Shown in pieces: positions 15,986 to 24,731 of a DNA stretch of 64,000 nucleotides. Position 1 is the first letter of the stretch; every line of letters begins with the position of its first letter. A program made the translations under genes and the position numbers. The stretch lies in the IMG/VR virus record IMGVR_UViG_3300020034_000005, positions 1 through 64,000 of that record; one strand, written 5' to 3'. The stretch comes from a virus. The notes below the pieces were generated by a model, which was not told the origin of the DNA, did no database searches, and saw only the letters and a program-made list of their open reading frames with translations.

Positions 15986-18226
15986 ATGCCGATCCCGGGC
16001 AATTTCCTGAGCAGTACGACGGAGCGCGTCGACCCGAACACCAGCGGCTGGACAGCGAAACTCAACACGACGCTGTCGCTGGGTACGGGCGGGCGTAACG
16101 GTGACGGCTGCCTCAAACTCACCAGCATCGCGTCGGGAGAAATGCAGGCCCGCACGGTCGCCTCGTACCCCGTCCTGCCGTGGACGGAGTACGAGGCGTT
16201 CGCTGACGCGTCCGGGGCGACGGTTCCGGAGCGCATCGGGATACGGTGGCTGACCGCAGCGAATGCGGAGATCAGCATCGTCTGGTCGGTGACGACCGCA
16301 TCGGCGAGCGCCACCTGGCACCGGATCGCGGTCGCAGCCGAGGCCCCGGCCAACGCCGCCTACGCGCAGGTCATCGTCTCGTCCATAACCCCCGCCGGGC
16401 CTGGGGTGATCAACTACTTCGAGAACGTCTACCTGGGCCTCCCGATCAGGACGGTCGGCAACCTCCTCGCCTTCAACACCGAGACGATGGAACGGGACCT
16501 CACCGACTGGCTGAACGAAAACAACTGCACCATCACCCGCACCGTCCCACCCGTGCAGTGGGCCGTCGACTACTACCTGGGCGGCGGGCAGACCCTTGCC
16601 ATGTCGGTCACCGCCAACGGCGACGCCTGGACACGCACCACCGACTGGCCGGCCGCTACCCCGGGCGTGGAGTATCAGGGGTACTGCTACCTCAACCCGC
16701 CGACCTCCGGGTCCACAACGTGGGTCGAGCTCCGGTTCCACAATGCGGCGGGCACCCAACTGCAGGCCACCCGCAGCATCCTCACCGCACCGGGCACCGG
16801 CTACTACCGGCAGAAAGTCTCCGCGAAAGCCCCGGCGGGCACGGCGTCGTGCATGCTCGCGGCGGGCATCACCGGCGGCACAGCAGCGCAGGTCCTGCGG
16901 GTCGACGGGGCGGTCATCCTTCCCGTACCCGTGTTCCACGACGGCAGCGTCCTGCCGTATGCGGACTCCTCCTTCGAGCAGGGCATCGCAGGCTGGGTGA
17001 CGGCCTCCGGGGTGGCTGCGGTCACCCGCTCCACCCCGTGGGGCTTGCAGGCCTGGGACGGTTCCTACTCGGGGACCATCACCTCGGCGACCGCCACCAC
17101 CTCGGTGATCCGATCGGCGAAATTCCCGCTGCCCGCCGGGTCCGGCGGGCAGACATTCCGGGTCGAGACGATCGGGCAGACCACGGCGGGCGGCTGGACA
17201 CTGACCCGCTCGGTGCGCTGGTACAACGCCGCGAACACCGACCTCGGCGCCACCTCGTCGACAGCAGCCACCGCCCCCACACCCAACTGGTGGCAGCTCG
17301 GCAACAGCTTCACCGCCCCGGCCACGGCCACCCAGGCGGCCGTCGAATACACGCTCACCGCGACCGCCATCAACTCGGTGTACCGCATCGACCAGATCAG
17401 CCTGTGGCAGGACCAGCCGCAGACCGAGACCGACGTCGACGACACCAACGCCCGCATCACGATCACGTTCCGGGACCTGTTCACCGACTACACGATCAGC
17501 GTGTGGCGGGTCCTGCTGGACGGCTCACGCACCCCGGTCCGCGGCGCGGACGGCCTCATCGAAAACCAGGTCATCACCTCGGACACCCTCGTCATCGAGG
17601 ACTACGAGGCGCCGCTCGGGGTGGAGGTGTACTACGTCGCCGAGACCCGCGACGACCTCGGGGCGGTCGCCGAAACCCGTCGCACCGACAGCGTCACCCT
17701 CGACCCCGGCGATGTGCAGTACGCATGGCTGAAAGACCCCGGCAACCCACAACGGAACATCAAACTCATGGTGGCGAAGGGCCCGGACTGGCAGCGGCCC
17801 ATCTCCCAGTCGGAGTTCCGGGTCCGCGGCCGCCGCAACTCCGTGATCCTGTCCGATGTGCGCGGCGGACTGGAGGGCGACCTCGCTGTCTACACCCAGT
17901 CCGACGACGACCGCGCCGCCCTCCACTGGATCCTCGATTCCGGGAACGTCCTGCTCTGGCAGGCAGCCCCCGGCATGGGCGTCGCCGACATGTACGCCAA
18001 CGTCGGCCAGGCCACCGAAACCCGTGGCGGGGGCGTCGCACAGGACCCGTGGCGCACCTGGACGCTCCCGCTCAAAGAGGCGGACATGCCTGCCGCCGTC
18101 GGGATCGCCGGGTCCGCCGGCCGGACCTGGCAGGACGTCCTCACCGAGAACGAAACCTGGCAGGACGTGCGCGACCGGTACGCCACGTGGGAAGACGTTT
18201 TCTTCAACCGGCCGATCGGAGGCTGA
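15986..18226 (+). CDS. minor tail protein with repeated jelly-roll-like modules (distal tail/baseplate)
   Basis: A 746-residue protein that follows the tape measure, the usual site of the distal tail protein. Three or four beta-rich modules of about 150 residues share features such as WTRTTDWPAATPGVEYQG, NLLAFNTETMERDLTDW, SSFEQGIAGWV and YRQKVSAKAP. These look like carbohydrate-binding, jelly-roll-type modules. A Fibronectin-III-like stretch follows (about 490-570). The C-terminus (GRTWQDVLTENETWQDVRDRYATWEDV) has tandem TWQDV/TWEDV repeats. Probable role: baseplate hub with glycan recognition. Confidence 0.75.
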   Translation: MPIPGNFLSSTTERVDPNTSGWTAKLNTTLSLGTGGRNGDGCLKLTSIASGEMQARTVASYPVLPWTEYEAFADASGATVPERIGIRWLTAANAEISIVWSVTTASASATWHRIAVAAEAPANAAYAQVIVSSITPAGPGVINYFENVYLGLPIRTVGNLLAFNTETMERDLTDWLNENNCTITRTVPPVQWAVDYYLGGGQTLAMSVTANGDAWTRTTDWPAATPGVEYQGYCYLNPPTSGSTTWVELRFHNAAGTQLQATRSILTAPGTGYYRQKVSAKAPAGTASCMLAAGITGGTAAQVLRVDGAVILPVPVFHDGSVLPYADSSFEQGIAGWVTASGVAAVTRSTPWGLQAWDGSYSGTITSATATTSVIRSAKFPLPAGSGGQTFRVETIGQTTAGGWTLTRSVRWYNAANTDLGATSSTAATAPTPNWWQLGNSFTAPATATQAAVEYTLTATAINSVYRIDQISLWQDQPQTETDVDDTNARITITFRDLFTDYTISVWRVLLDGSRTPVRGADGLIENQVITSDTLVIEDYEAPLGVEVYYVAETRDDLGAVAETRRTDSVTLDPGDVQYAWLKDPGNPQRNIKLMVAKGPDWQRPISQSEFRVRGRRNSVILSDVRGGLEGDLAVYTQSDDDRAALHWILDSGNVLLWQAAPGMGVADMYANVGQATETRGGGVAQDPWRTWTLPLKEADMPAAVGIAGSAGRTWQDVLTENETWQDVRDRYATWEDVFFNRPIGG

Positions 18227-18228
18227 CC

Positions 18229-19320
18229 TTGTATGCGGTCTCCGACCGGTTCCTCGCCACCCTCGCCGAGGGCCACGATCCGATCACCCTGGTCCAGTTG
18301 TTCCGCACGGACGGGGTTGTCGAGACGCTCCCCATCACCGGCGGCAGCGTCCCCGTCGACCGGGGCAGCACGGTGCGCCGCACCTGCTCCGTCACCTCCG
18401 CCGACACCTCCCTGATCCCGCGCACCCCCACCGACAAACTCGCCGTCTACGGGGCGCAGTTGCGGATCAGCCGGGGCATCGCCTACTCCGACGGCACGCA
18501 GGAGATGGCGTCTCTCGGGGTGTTCCGGGTGGATGAGGTGTCCGGGGACGTCGATGACGGGCCGGTCACGATCAGCGGCAAAAGCCTGGAACAGGTGATC
18601 GCCGACGACAAATTCACCGCCCCGTACCGGGCGTCGGGCACCGCGGTCACCGCCATCACGGCGCTGATCGTGCGGTCCATCCCGGACGCCGCGGTCGTCA
18701 ACCGGGCCACCGACGCGGCGATCGGGGCCCGCACCTACGACACGCGGGGCGACCCGTGGACTGCGGTCACCGAGTGCGCGGCCGCGATCGGCGCCGAGTG
18801 CTACGCGGACGCCGACGGAGTGTTCGTCATCGCCGAGCTTCCCGACCTGCTCACCGCGACCCCGGTATGGACGGTCGCTGCGGGCGAGGGCGGGGTGTAC
18901 GTCTCCGCGAACCGCGGGACGTCCGCCGACGGGGTGTTCAACGGGGTGTACGCATCCGGCGAGAACACCGAGGCGAACGTGGCACCGGTGCACTCCCTGG
19001 TCGTCGACACAGACGCAGGGTCGCCCACGTACTGGTCCGGCCCGTTCGGTCACCGGCCGACGTTCTACTCCTCGGCGACGCTCATCACGACGGTGATGTG
19101 CACCAACGCCGCCACCCTGAAACTGCGCGCCGCGGTCGCCCCCAACTCCACTGCCGACATCAGCTCCCTGCCCAACCCGGCGCTGGAGCCCGGCGACGTG
19201 ATCCGCGTCGTCTACGAGGACGGGTCGAAGGAACTCCACCAGGTGGCTTCGTTCACTGTCCCCCTGGACGCCGGCGGGTCCTTCGCCATGCAGACGATCA
19301 GCGCCAAGGAGGGCACGTGA
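18229..19320 (+). CDS. minor tail protein, DUF5047-like
   Basis: A 363-residue protein. The start is TTG 18229: GGAGG (18218-18222) lies six bases upstream and no ATG or GTG in frame fits. It begins LYAVSDRFLATLAEGHDPITLVQLF, with RTCSVTSAD and a VRSIPDAAVV segment, a pattern seen in actinophage minor tail proteins carrying DUF5047, thought to be baseplate hub proteins. The stop overlaps the next start (GTGA). Confidence 0.78.
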   Translation: MYAVSDRFLATLAEGHDPITLVQLFRTDGVVETLPITGGSVPVDRGSTVRRTCSVTSADTSLIPRTPTDKLAVYGAQLRISRGIAYSDGTQEMASLGVFRVDEVSGDVDDGPVTISGKSLEQVIADDKFTAPYRASGTAVTAITALIVRSIPDAAVVNRATDAAIGARTYDTRGDPWTAVTECAAAIGAECYADADGVFVIAELPDLLTATPVWTVAAGEGGVYVSANRGTSADGVFNGVYASGENTEANVAPVHSLVVDTDAGSPTYWSGPFGHRPTFYSSATLITTVMCTNAATLKLRAAVAPNSTADISSLPNPALEPGDVIRVVYEDGSKELHQVASFTVPLDAGGSFAMQTISAKEGT

Positions 19321-20063
19321 GCGGCTCCTCGTCGCAGGCGGTCGCCCAGCAACTCGCCGACGCCATGCGGCAGTCCGCCGTGCAGGCAGGCGTCAGCAGC
19401 CCGGACGTGCGCGGCTCCGACTGGCAGACCGCCGTGGTCACCGCCGTCAACGGCGACGGGACCGTCAACGTCGGGGTGATCGTCGCCCGGTGTCTCGACT
19501 CCTACGCCATGCCCACTGTTGGCGACCTCATCTACCTCACCCAGTCCGGAGCCGGGAACTGGGTGGCCGTCGGCCGCACCTCCTCCGCGGCAGCGGGTGT
19601 CGGCGGGTTCGTGTTCCGCCGCAAAACCGCCGACGACGCCGTACCGAACACTCTGACGCTGACGACAGACACCCACCTCGTCGCCCCCGTCGCAGCCAAC
19701 GCCGTCTACACCATCGACGGCATGCTCTTCACCCTCGGCGCCGACTTCACCTCAGACTTTCGCCTCGGCTACGCCTTCCCGGCCAGCGCAGAAGTGCACT
19801 TCGGCGGGCCCGGCCCGCACACCGCCATTGCCTCCGGTGGCGGAGGGGACGCCGAGTTCGTCGCCCGCCAATCCCCGGACGCAATCAGCAACTTCATCCC
19901 CTACGGCACGTCACAGTCCCGCCTCGGCTTCCCCCTCAAGGGGCTGCTCATCACCGGCGGGACGGCAGGCAGCCTGTCCGTGCAGTGGGCCCGCAACGTC
20001 ACCGGCAGCGGCACCGTCACCGTGCGCGCCGCGTCCTGGCTCAAACTCCACCGCATGTCCTGA
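19317..20063 (+). CDS. minor tail protein
   Basis: A 248-residue protein starting with GTG 19317. An N-terminal helix (SSSQAVAQQLADAMRQSAVQAG) is followed by an OB-like strand segment, WQTAVVTAVNGDGTVNVGVIVARCLDSYAMPTVGDLIYLTQSG, which resembles the small oligonucleotide-binding barrels found in tail spike hubs. The C-terminal half is beta-rich with Gly-rich turns. A baseplate or spike component is likely. Confidence 0.7.
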   Translation: MSGSSSQAVAQQLADAMRQSAVQAGVSSPDVRGSDWQTAVVTAVNGDGTVNVGVIVARCLDSYAMPTVGDLIYLTQSGAGNWVAVGRTSSAAAGVGGFVFRRKTADDAVPNTLTLTTDTHLVAPVAANAVYTIDGMLFTLGADFTSDFRLGYAFPASAEVHFGGPGPHTAIASGGGGDAEFVARQSPDAISNFIPYGTSQSRLGFPLKGLLITGGTAGSLSVQWARNVTGSGTVTVRAASWLKLHRMS

Positions 20064-20081
20064 CCCACTCCTGGAGGCCGA

Positions 20082-20705
20082 ATGCCTACCGACCCCTACG
20101 GCCAGGGCATCGCTGTAACCGCCCTGACCGACGCCCCCGACGCCTCCGCCCTCGCCGCAGCCCTCGCAGGACTGTCCGGGCTCACCCCACGCACCGTCAT
20201 GCGGTTCGCGTCCGCATCCGCCCGCTCCGCCGCCCTCACCGGGGCCACCGCACCCGTCGCGGGGATGACGACCTGGCTGACCGCCGAGAAACGCCTCGAC
20301 TGCTACGACGGCAGCGCCTGGGTGTCCCAGGTCCCCGACCTCGTCACCTCGACCAGCGGCGCCACGGCCGCCTCGGGGTTCTCCCTCATCAGCTTCTCCG
20401 CCTACAAGGACGGCCGCTCCGTGCTGGTGAACCTGACGGTCGCCCGCACCGGGGCGGCGATCAACTCCGACGACCAGGGCAACATCGCCGACACCGACAT
20501 CGCGACCCTGCTTGCTGCCTGGCGGCCGCCCGAGCTGATTTTCGGAAGCGTCGGCGACGGCTTCGGCCAAGGCGAATGCTCCATCTCCACCGCCGGACTC
20601 ATCACTGTCCGCGCCTGGTCCAGCAACGGCCCCGGATCCAGCACCGTCGGCCTCATCGCGGGCCGCAACATCCGCCTGACGAAGTCTTTCATCCAGACCA
20701 CCTGA
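20082..20705 (+). CDS. minor tail / tail tip protein, possibly receptor-binding
   Basis: A 207-residue protein with GGAGG before ATG 20082. The first 70 residues (LTDAPDASALAAALAGLSGLTPRTVMRFASASAR...AGMTTWLTAEKRLDCYDGSAWV) form a module often found at the start of actinophage tail fibres, which ends in YDGSAWV. The remaining part is beta-rich. It is the last structural gene before lysis, which suits a short fibre or receptor-binding subunit. Confidence 0.68.
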   Translation: MPTDPYGQGIAVTALTDAPDASALAAALAGLSGLTPRTVMRFASASARSAALTGATAPVAGMTTWLTAEKRLDCYDGSAWVSQVPDLVTSTSGATAASGFSLISFSAYKDGRSVLVNLTVARTGAAINSDDQGNIADTDIATLLAAWRPPELIFGSVGDGFGQGECSISTAGLITVRAWSSNGPGSSTVGLIAGRNIRLTKSFIQTT

Positions 20706-20727
20706 CCCAATCTGCACCCCACCACCC

Positions 20728-20748
20728 GCCCCTTGACCGGGGCTTTCT
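20728..20748 (+). terminator. intrinsic terminator between tail and lysis genes
   Basis: GCCCC (20728-20732) pairs with GGGGC (20739-20743), with a six-base loop, followed by TTTCTT. The stem is short, so some read-through into the lysis genes is expected. Confidence 0.55.
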
Positions 20749-20765
20749 TCATGACTGGAGGCATC

Positions 20766-21719
20766 GTGGCCACACCCATGACGGCGGACGAGTTCGTCGC
20801 CGCTCTCCGCGCCGAGGGCCTGCACGTCGTAGAACACGCGGGGTGGCGCACCCACAACCGTGCTGGCCACGGGGCGTGGGGCGACATCCACGGCGCGGTC
20901 ATCCACCACACGGGAGGCTCAGGGCCCGGCGACGGGGACGTCGTCTATAACGGGCGCTCCGACCTGCCTGGCCCGTGCGCCCACAGCTATCTCGCCAAGA
21001 GCGGCACGGTCACGATGACCGGAAACGGGCGCGCGAACCACGCCGGCGGCGGCTCCCCGGCCGTGCTGTCCGCGGTCATCAACGAGTCCTACGACGGCGT
21101 TCCGCCCGCTACGCACTTCCACGACGGATCATCCGGCGCCGCCGACGGCAACGCCAGCTTCTACGGCCTGGAGGTCTCCAACCTCGGCACCAAGGCCGAC
21201 GCGTACCCGGCGGTGCAGTACGACGCCGCGGTCCGATGGGCTGCCGCGATCTGCCGCCACCACGCCTGGTCGGCGAAATCCACGATCGGCCACAAGGAAT
21301 GGTCCGACTGGAAGCCGGACCCCATCTACTCCATGACCCAGTTCCGGGCCGACGTCGCCGCCCGACTGGCCCACCCCGCGAGCTGGAACCCCGGCTCGAC
21401 CACCCCGCCCGAGGAGGACGACCCCATGGCCGGCATGACCCCCCGCCAGATCTACGACGCCGTGTGGCGCACCGACGTGATGACCCCGCCCGACGGCACT
21501 GCGACCGCCACGAACCCGACGTGGGCTGCCGAGTCCGTGCTGCGGGATGCGGCGAACCAGGCTCGCGCCTTGCGCGCCACCGTCCAGGCGCAGGGCGTCG
21601 CGATCACCCAGCTCGCCGCAGCCCTCGCCGCACACAACGGGTCCGTCGACGTCGACGCGCTGATCGAGCGCATCGAGACCGCCATCCAGGGCATCGACGT
21701 CCACCTCACCACCAGCTGA
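20766..21719 (+). CDS. endolysin, N-acetylmuramoyl-L-alanine amidase (PGRP/amidase-2 type)
   Basis: A 317-residue peptidoglycan hydrolase. The amidase domain (about 1-205) shows VIHHTGG near 46, HAGGGSP, and HKEWSDWKPDP near 176-186, giving the zinc ligands His, His and Asp of the family. The C-terminal 100 residues (after an acidic PPEEDDPMAGMTP linker) contain two short helical repeats and may bind the wall or multimerise. GTG 20766 has GGAGG four bases upstream; ATG 20751 and ATG 20778 are possible but less well placed. No signal peptide, so release depends on the holin encoded next. Confidence 0.9.
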   Translation: MATPMTADEFVAALRAEGLHVVEHAGWRTHNRAGHGAWGDIHGAVIHHTGGSGPGDGDVVYNGRSDLPGPCAHSYLAKSGTVTMTGNGRANHAGGGSPAVLSAVINESYDGVPPATHFHDGSSGAADGNASFYGLEVSNLGTKADAYPAVQYDAAVRWAAAICRHHAWSAKSTIGHKEWSDWKPDPIYSMTQFRADVAARLAHPASWNPGSTTPPEEDDPMAGMTPRQIYDAVWRTDVMTPPDGTATATNPTWAAESVLRDAANQARALRATVQAQGVAITQLAAALAAHNGSVDVDALIERIETAIQGIDVHLTTS

Positions 21720-21740
21720 CCACCAGAAACGGATCCCCTC

Positions 21741-22001
21741 ATGTCTGATGCCATCTCCCTCCCCGACTCGGGCACGATCGTGCGCAGCGCCGGCACCTAC
21801 GCCCGCGACCTCGCCGAGCGGGTCACCGCCACGTTCCTCCAGGCGTTCATCGGCGGCGTCGTCGTCACCCAGCCGTTCGACATCTCGATGTGGCAGGCGG
21901 CAGGCGTCGCCGGAATCGCCGCGGCGGCGTCCCTCGTCAAGGGCCTCATCGCCCGCTGGCGGGACGTCACCAACTCGGCGTCCCTCGCCAAGGGCATCTG
22001 A
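21741..22001 (+). CDS. holin (r1t-like)
   Basis: An 86-residue membrane protein with two hydrophobic segments (about 30-48, TFLQAFIGGVVVTQPF, and 51-69, WQAAGVAGIAAAASLVKGL) and a charged C-terminus. The layout and the sequence of the second segment fit r1t-like holins of actinophages. It would form lesions that let the endolysin reach the wall. It follows the endolysin by 21 bases. Confidence 0.85.
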   Translation: MSDAISLPDSGTIVRSAGTYARDLAERVTATFLQAFIGGVVVTQPFDISMWQAAGVAGIAAAASLVKGLIARWRDVTNSASLAKGI

Positions 22002-22032
22002 CCCTGCCCAACCTGCGCGACCGGGAGGGCCC

Positions 22033-22299
22033 ATGGACGCCGCCACGGTCACGGCGATAGCCGCACTCATCGGCTCGCTGCTGGCCGGAGGAGGCGCCGT
22101 CTACGGCCACCGGATAGCAGGACGGACCCAACGGGAGGGCGGAGTCATCGGCGGATACGACACTCTGACGGGCCGTCTTGAAGCGCGCCTAGAGAAGGCC
22201 GAAGCCAGCCAGACGGCGGCGGAGACGCGAGCGAAAGCAGCAGAGTCGGAGATCGTCCGTCTACAACGGATCGTCGTCCAGCTCGGAGGCACCCCATGA
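22033..22299 (+). CDS. small membrane protein with coiled coil, lysis cassette
   Basis: An 88-residue protein with one N-terminal membrane segment (about 5-26, VTAIAALIGSLLAGGGAVYG) and a C-terminal charged coiled coil (LEARLEKAEASQTAAETRAKAAESEIVRLQRI). Its position next to the holin suggests a role in lysis timing, such as an antiholin or second holin. The stop overlaps the next gene (ATGA). Confidence 0.75.
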   Translation: MDAATVTAIAALIGSLLAGGGAVYGHRIAGRTQREGGVIGGYDTLTGRLEARLEKAEASQTAAETRAKAAESEIVRLQRIVVQLGGTP

Positions 22300-22979
22300 C
22301 GCGCACCGAGCGCCTCTTCGCCCGACGCCGCCACCTCCTGTGGATCGCCACCGCACTCCTCGCCCTCGCCGCAGCGGTCATCCTGACCTGGCAGCGCGTC
22401 GACACCGAAGCCACCCGCGGCGACCAGCTCGCCGCCGAAGCGAACCTCCGCGGCAACGCCGTGTCCACCCTCGCCGGGGACGTCCGCCAGCTCCGATCCC
22501 AGCTCCAGGCCAACGGGCAGACACCAGCCGCGCCCGACCCGGCGCGGGCCGTATCCAACCTGCCGGCGCGCGCCGAGGTGCCCGTACCGATACCCGGGCC
22601 GCCCGGCCCACCCGGGAAGGACGGGAAGTCCGGCCAGAACGGTGCCACCGGGAGCCCCGGCTCATCCGGCACGCCCGGAGCGAATGGGGTGTCGGGTACG
22701 GACGGGCAGTCGGGTGCCACCGGACCCCAGGGCGCACCCGGCCCGGCCGGTGCGCAGGGCGAGCAAGGACCGCCCGGCGCCGACGGCAAGGACGGTTCCG
22801 ACGGCGCGGACGGCCGCAGCGGTCAGACGTGCCCGGACGGGTACAGCCTCCAGGCCCCAGCATCGGACCCGGACGCCCTGGTGTGCCGCCGGGACGGGGC
22901 GCCGCAGCCGACCGCGCCCAGTGGTGGGCTGCTCGGTACGGGGCTGCTGTCGATGACCGCCGCGTACAGGAGGCTGTGA
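22296..22979 (+). CDS. membrane-anchored collagen-like protein
   Basis: A 227-residue protein with a signal-anchor (about 14-33, HLLWIATALLALAAAVILTW), a short coiled coil (about 45-70) and then 25 unbroken Gly-X-Y triplets (about 100-175), followed by a Cys-containing module (TCPDGYSLQAP...LVCRRDG). Gly-X-Y repeats of this purity form triple helices. Predicted topology is N-in, with the collagen part outside the membrane. It lies in the lysis cassette, overlapping the coiled-coil membrane protein, so it could act across the cell wall during lysis, but a structural or host-surface role cannot be excluded. Confidence 0.85.
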   Translation: MTRTERLFARRRHLLWIATALLALAAAVILTWQRVDTEATRGDQLAAEANLRGNAVSTLAGDVRQLRSQLQANGQTPAAPDPARAVSNLPARAEVPVPIPGPPGPPGKDGKSGQNGATGSPGSSGTPGANGVSGTDGQSGATGPQGAPGPAGAQGEQGPPGADGKDGSDGADGRSGQTCPDGYSLQAPASDPDALVCRRDGAPQPTAPSGGLLGTGLLSMTAAYRRL

Positions 22980-23149
22980 TGTCCGACCGTCCCCCACGCC
23001 AGCTGCCGCCCCGACCTGATCCGGGTGCCGCTGATACCGACACTCAGGTCGACATGGGGTGGGTCGAACCCCAACCCGAACCGCCATCACCTGAGGGCCT
23101 CGACCTGCAGGCCGTCATCGAAGCCGACGGCGTCGTCGAGACCCCGTGA
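22979..23149 (+). CDS. small acidic protein of unknown function at the end of the late operon
   Basis: A 56-residue protein whose ATG overlaps the collagen-like gene stop (TGATG). It is Pro-rich and acidic, ending LDLQAVIEADGVVETP, with no membrane segment. Support comes from coupling and codon use; it is the last gene before the late terminator. Confidence 0.62.
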   Translation: MSDRPPRQLPPRPDPGAADTDTQVDMGWVEPQPEPPSPEGLDLQAVIEADGVVETP

Positions 23150-23158
23150 ACCTCACCT

Positions 23159-23195
23159 AGCCCCGCCCCTGCTTCGGCAGGCGGCGGGGGCTTTT
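23159..23195 (+). terminator. strong intrinsic terminator of the late operon
   Basis: A compound hairpin: an outer stem, CCCCGCC (23161-23167) with GGCGGGG (23183-23189) and a one-base bulge, encloses an inner stem, CCTGC-TTCG-GCAGG, with a TTCG tetraloop (23168-23181). A TTTT run follows. It is the best terminator in the window and separates the late genes from the converging lipoprotein gene. Confidence 0.85.
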
Positions 23196-23235
23196 CGCTG
23201 CCCGGCGGCATAACGTTCCCTTGTGCGCCTGCGGG

Positions 23236-23865
23236 CTACCGCGCGAGCGCCTTCTTCAGCTTGGCCACCTCGGGGCCAGCGTCGCTTGGGGGCATCGTCC
23301 ACCTGTACGCGGTGCCGGCGCCGTCGACATAGATGAGGGTCCCGCCTCGCTGGGCGGTGGTCAGGTCGAACGCTGCCGACCCCCACTCGTAGGTGCCAGG
23401 CTGGATCGCCCCTCCGCCCAGGAACCCGTCCGGGGTGACGTTCGTGACGTTCCCGCTGAGGGTGTCGATGGCTTGCCCGTCCGGGGCCAGCCACTTCCAC
23501 CCGCCGCCGTCGATAGGTGCGGTCTCCGCGGCGGCCACCGGCTTGGTCGACTTCGCCTTGTACGCCACGACGGCAAAGATGCCGTTGGCGGGCTTCTCCC
23601 CGGTGCCGGCGGTGACGTACACGATCGACGTCGGTGTGATTTCGAGGACGCCGCCGCCGGGTCCTTCGATCGGGTTCGGTGCCCCGATGGTCTCGGCCGA
23701 GGTGCCCAACTTGTGGTCCTGGCTGGTGTCGCTGGCGCCGGCGGTTGGCGACGAGTCGACGGTCGGGCTGCTGGAGGCGGAGCGGGCCGCCTTGCCGTCA
23801 CTGCCGCAGGCGGAGAGCGGCAGGCAGGCGGTCAGTAGTAGTGCAGCGATCAGGCGAGTGCGCAT
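23236..23865 (-). CDS. lipoprotein with lipobox, candidate lysogenic conversion or exclusion gene
   Basis: A 209-residue protein. Residues 1-20 form a signal peptide (MRTRLIAALLLTACLPLSAC) with lipobox LSAC, so the mature protein would be a lipoprotein on the outer face of the membrane. A Ser/Thr-rich linker (about 22-45) is followed by a beta-rich domain (VLEITPTSIVYVT, GGGAIQPGTYEWGSAAFDL). ATG 23865 has a GGGGG run upstream; the upstream extension of the frame lacks a signal. It is transcribed away from the late genes. Phage lipoproteins of lysogens often block superinfection, which is inference here. Confidence 0.75.
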   Translation of the reverse strand: MRTRLIAALLLTACLPLSACGSDGKAARSASSSPTVDSSPTAGASDTSQDHKLGTSAETIGAPNPIEGPGGGVLEITPTSIVYVTAGTGEKPANGIFAVVAYKAKSTKPVAAAETAPIDGGGWKWLAPDGQAIDTLSGNVTNVTPDGFLGGGAIQPGTYEWGSAAFDLTTAQRGGTLIYVDGAGTAYRWTMPPSDAGPEVAKLKKALAR

Positions 23866-24034
23866 TCGAACCCCCGAGGCGTGATGTGGTGACGCCCATA
23901 GCTTCGGCCGGGAAGAACGCCTGGCCGTGTTGCCGCCTCGCGACACGCGGGGAGGACGTCAACAGGGGACGGCTGGACGGGCGTTCGAAGCCATCCACTC
24001 TCGATAACATGCCATATCACGGGCGAAAAAACGG

Positions 24035-24040
24035 TACAAT
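24035..24040 (+). promoter_or_regulatory. -10 element TACAAT of a likely leaderless promoter
   Basis: TACAAT is five bases upstream of the ATG at 24046, so transcription would begin at or next to the start codon. No convincing -35 is seen; an A6 run lies just upstream. It would drive the three-gene operon ending in the recombinase. Confidence 0.5.
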
Positions 24041-24045
24041 TAGCC

Positions 24046-24507
24046 ATGCCTCAAAGCCCTGCTGTCGAGCCAACCACGCCCCGAACCGAAGCCATTGCCG
24101 CCGCCGACTGGTGGGCTCAGCAACTTGAGCAAGAGCCCGTCCATGGAATCGGCTCCCCGGAACAGACGGACTTCGCGAACGCCGCCACTACCGTCGGTCG
24201 GATCCCAAAGACGCCCGAGCAGATCGAAGCCTTCCGCGTTGCACTCGCGGAAGTGATCGAACGGAAGCTGAGCGACCGCCCGGAGGACTGGCGACCTGAC
24301 AATCCATCGTGGGGAAGCTACTCCCGCACCATCGCGGGTGACTACCGTCCCGCCGAGGAGTTGGAGACGGCCGCCGAGGAAGCGGGCTTCAAGCTGAAGA
24401 TGTTTGACATGCCTATGAAGACGGTCATGTGGGTCAACCCCGGGGTCGTCAAGGTGGCAGTCGGGCATGGCGGCATCACCGAAGTCGTATGGCAGGTGAG
24501 TCGGTGA
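24046..24507 (+). CDS. hypothetical protein upstream of the first recombinase
   Basis: A 153-residue soluble, mostly helical protein that I do not recognise. It has a Trp-rich start (AAADWWAQQL), an acidic middle, and a C-terminal strand-rich part (KMFDMPMKTVMWVNPGVVKVAVGHGG). It lacks a Shine-Dalgarno sequence and is likely leaderless. Its stop overlaps the next gene (TGATG), forming an operon with the recombinase; a regulator of recombination is one option. Confidence 0.75.
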   Translation: MPQSPAVEPTTPRTEAIAAADWWAQQLEQEPVHGIGSPEQTDFANAATTVGRIPKTPEQIEAFRVALAEVIERKLSDRPEDWRPDNPSWGSYSRTIAGDYRPAEELETAAEEAGFKLKMFDMPMKTVMWVNPGVVKVAVGHGGITEVVWQVSR

Positions 24508-24731
24508 TGTTCAAGACTGAGGAGACCCGGCGCGTCCGCCTCAAGGGCGGCACCCGCGTTCACGATGTACCCATCCCGCACGCGCAGCCGATGATGGCCA
24601 CGGCCTGCGGCAAGCGCATCCTCTTGGAGGACATGCGCGGACGTGCCGTCGACCGGCCGTTGTCCGGGACGGACGACATCGCCGTCACCTGCCGCGCCTG
24701 CCTGCGGGCCACTGCAAAGGCGGAAGCGTGA
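24507..24731 (+). CDS. small Cys-containing protein in the recombinase operon
   Basis: A 74-residue basic protein beginning MFKTEETRRVRLKGGTRVHDVPIP and ending in VTCRACLRATAKAEA, with a CG...CRAC pattern that could bind zinc. It is coupled on both sides (TGATG upstream, GTGA downstream). Possibly a recombination directionality or accessory factor by location; function unknown. Confidence 0.7.
   Translation: MFKTEETRRVRLKGGTRVHDVPIPHAQPMMATACGKRILLEDMRGRAVDRPLSGTDDIAVTCRACLRATAKAEA

Noticed and set aside
13808-16939. 1043-codon open frame on the minus strand across tape measure and minor tail genes
   Set aside because: Composition is typical of an antisense shadow of G+C-rich coding sequence; the forward genes have clear families.
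16246-18228. Long plus-strand frame upstream of the DUF5047-like gene
   Set aside because: It is an alternate frame of the minor tail protein, rich in Arg, His, Pro and Gly without structure; only the part after TTG 18229 with its GGAGG is real.
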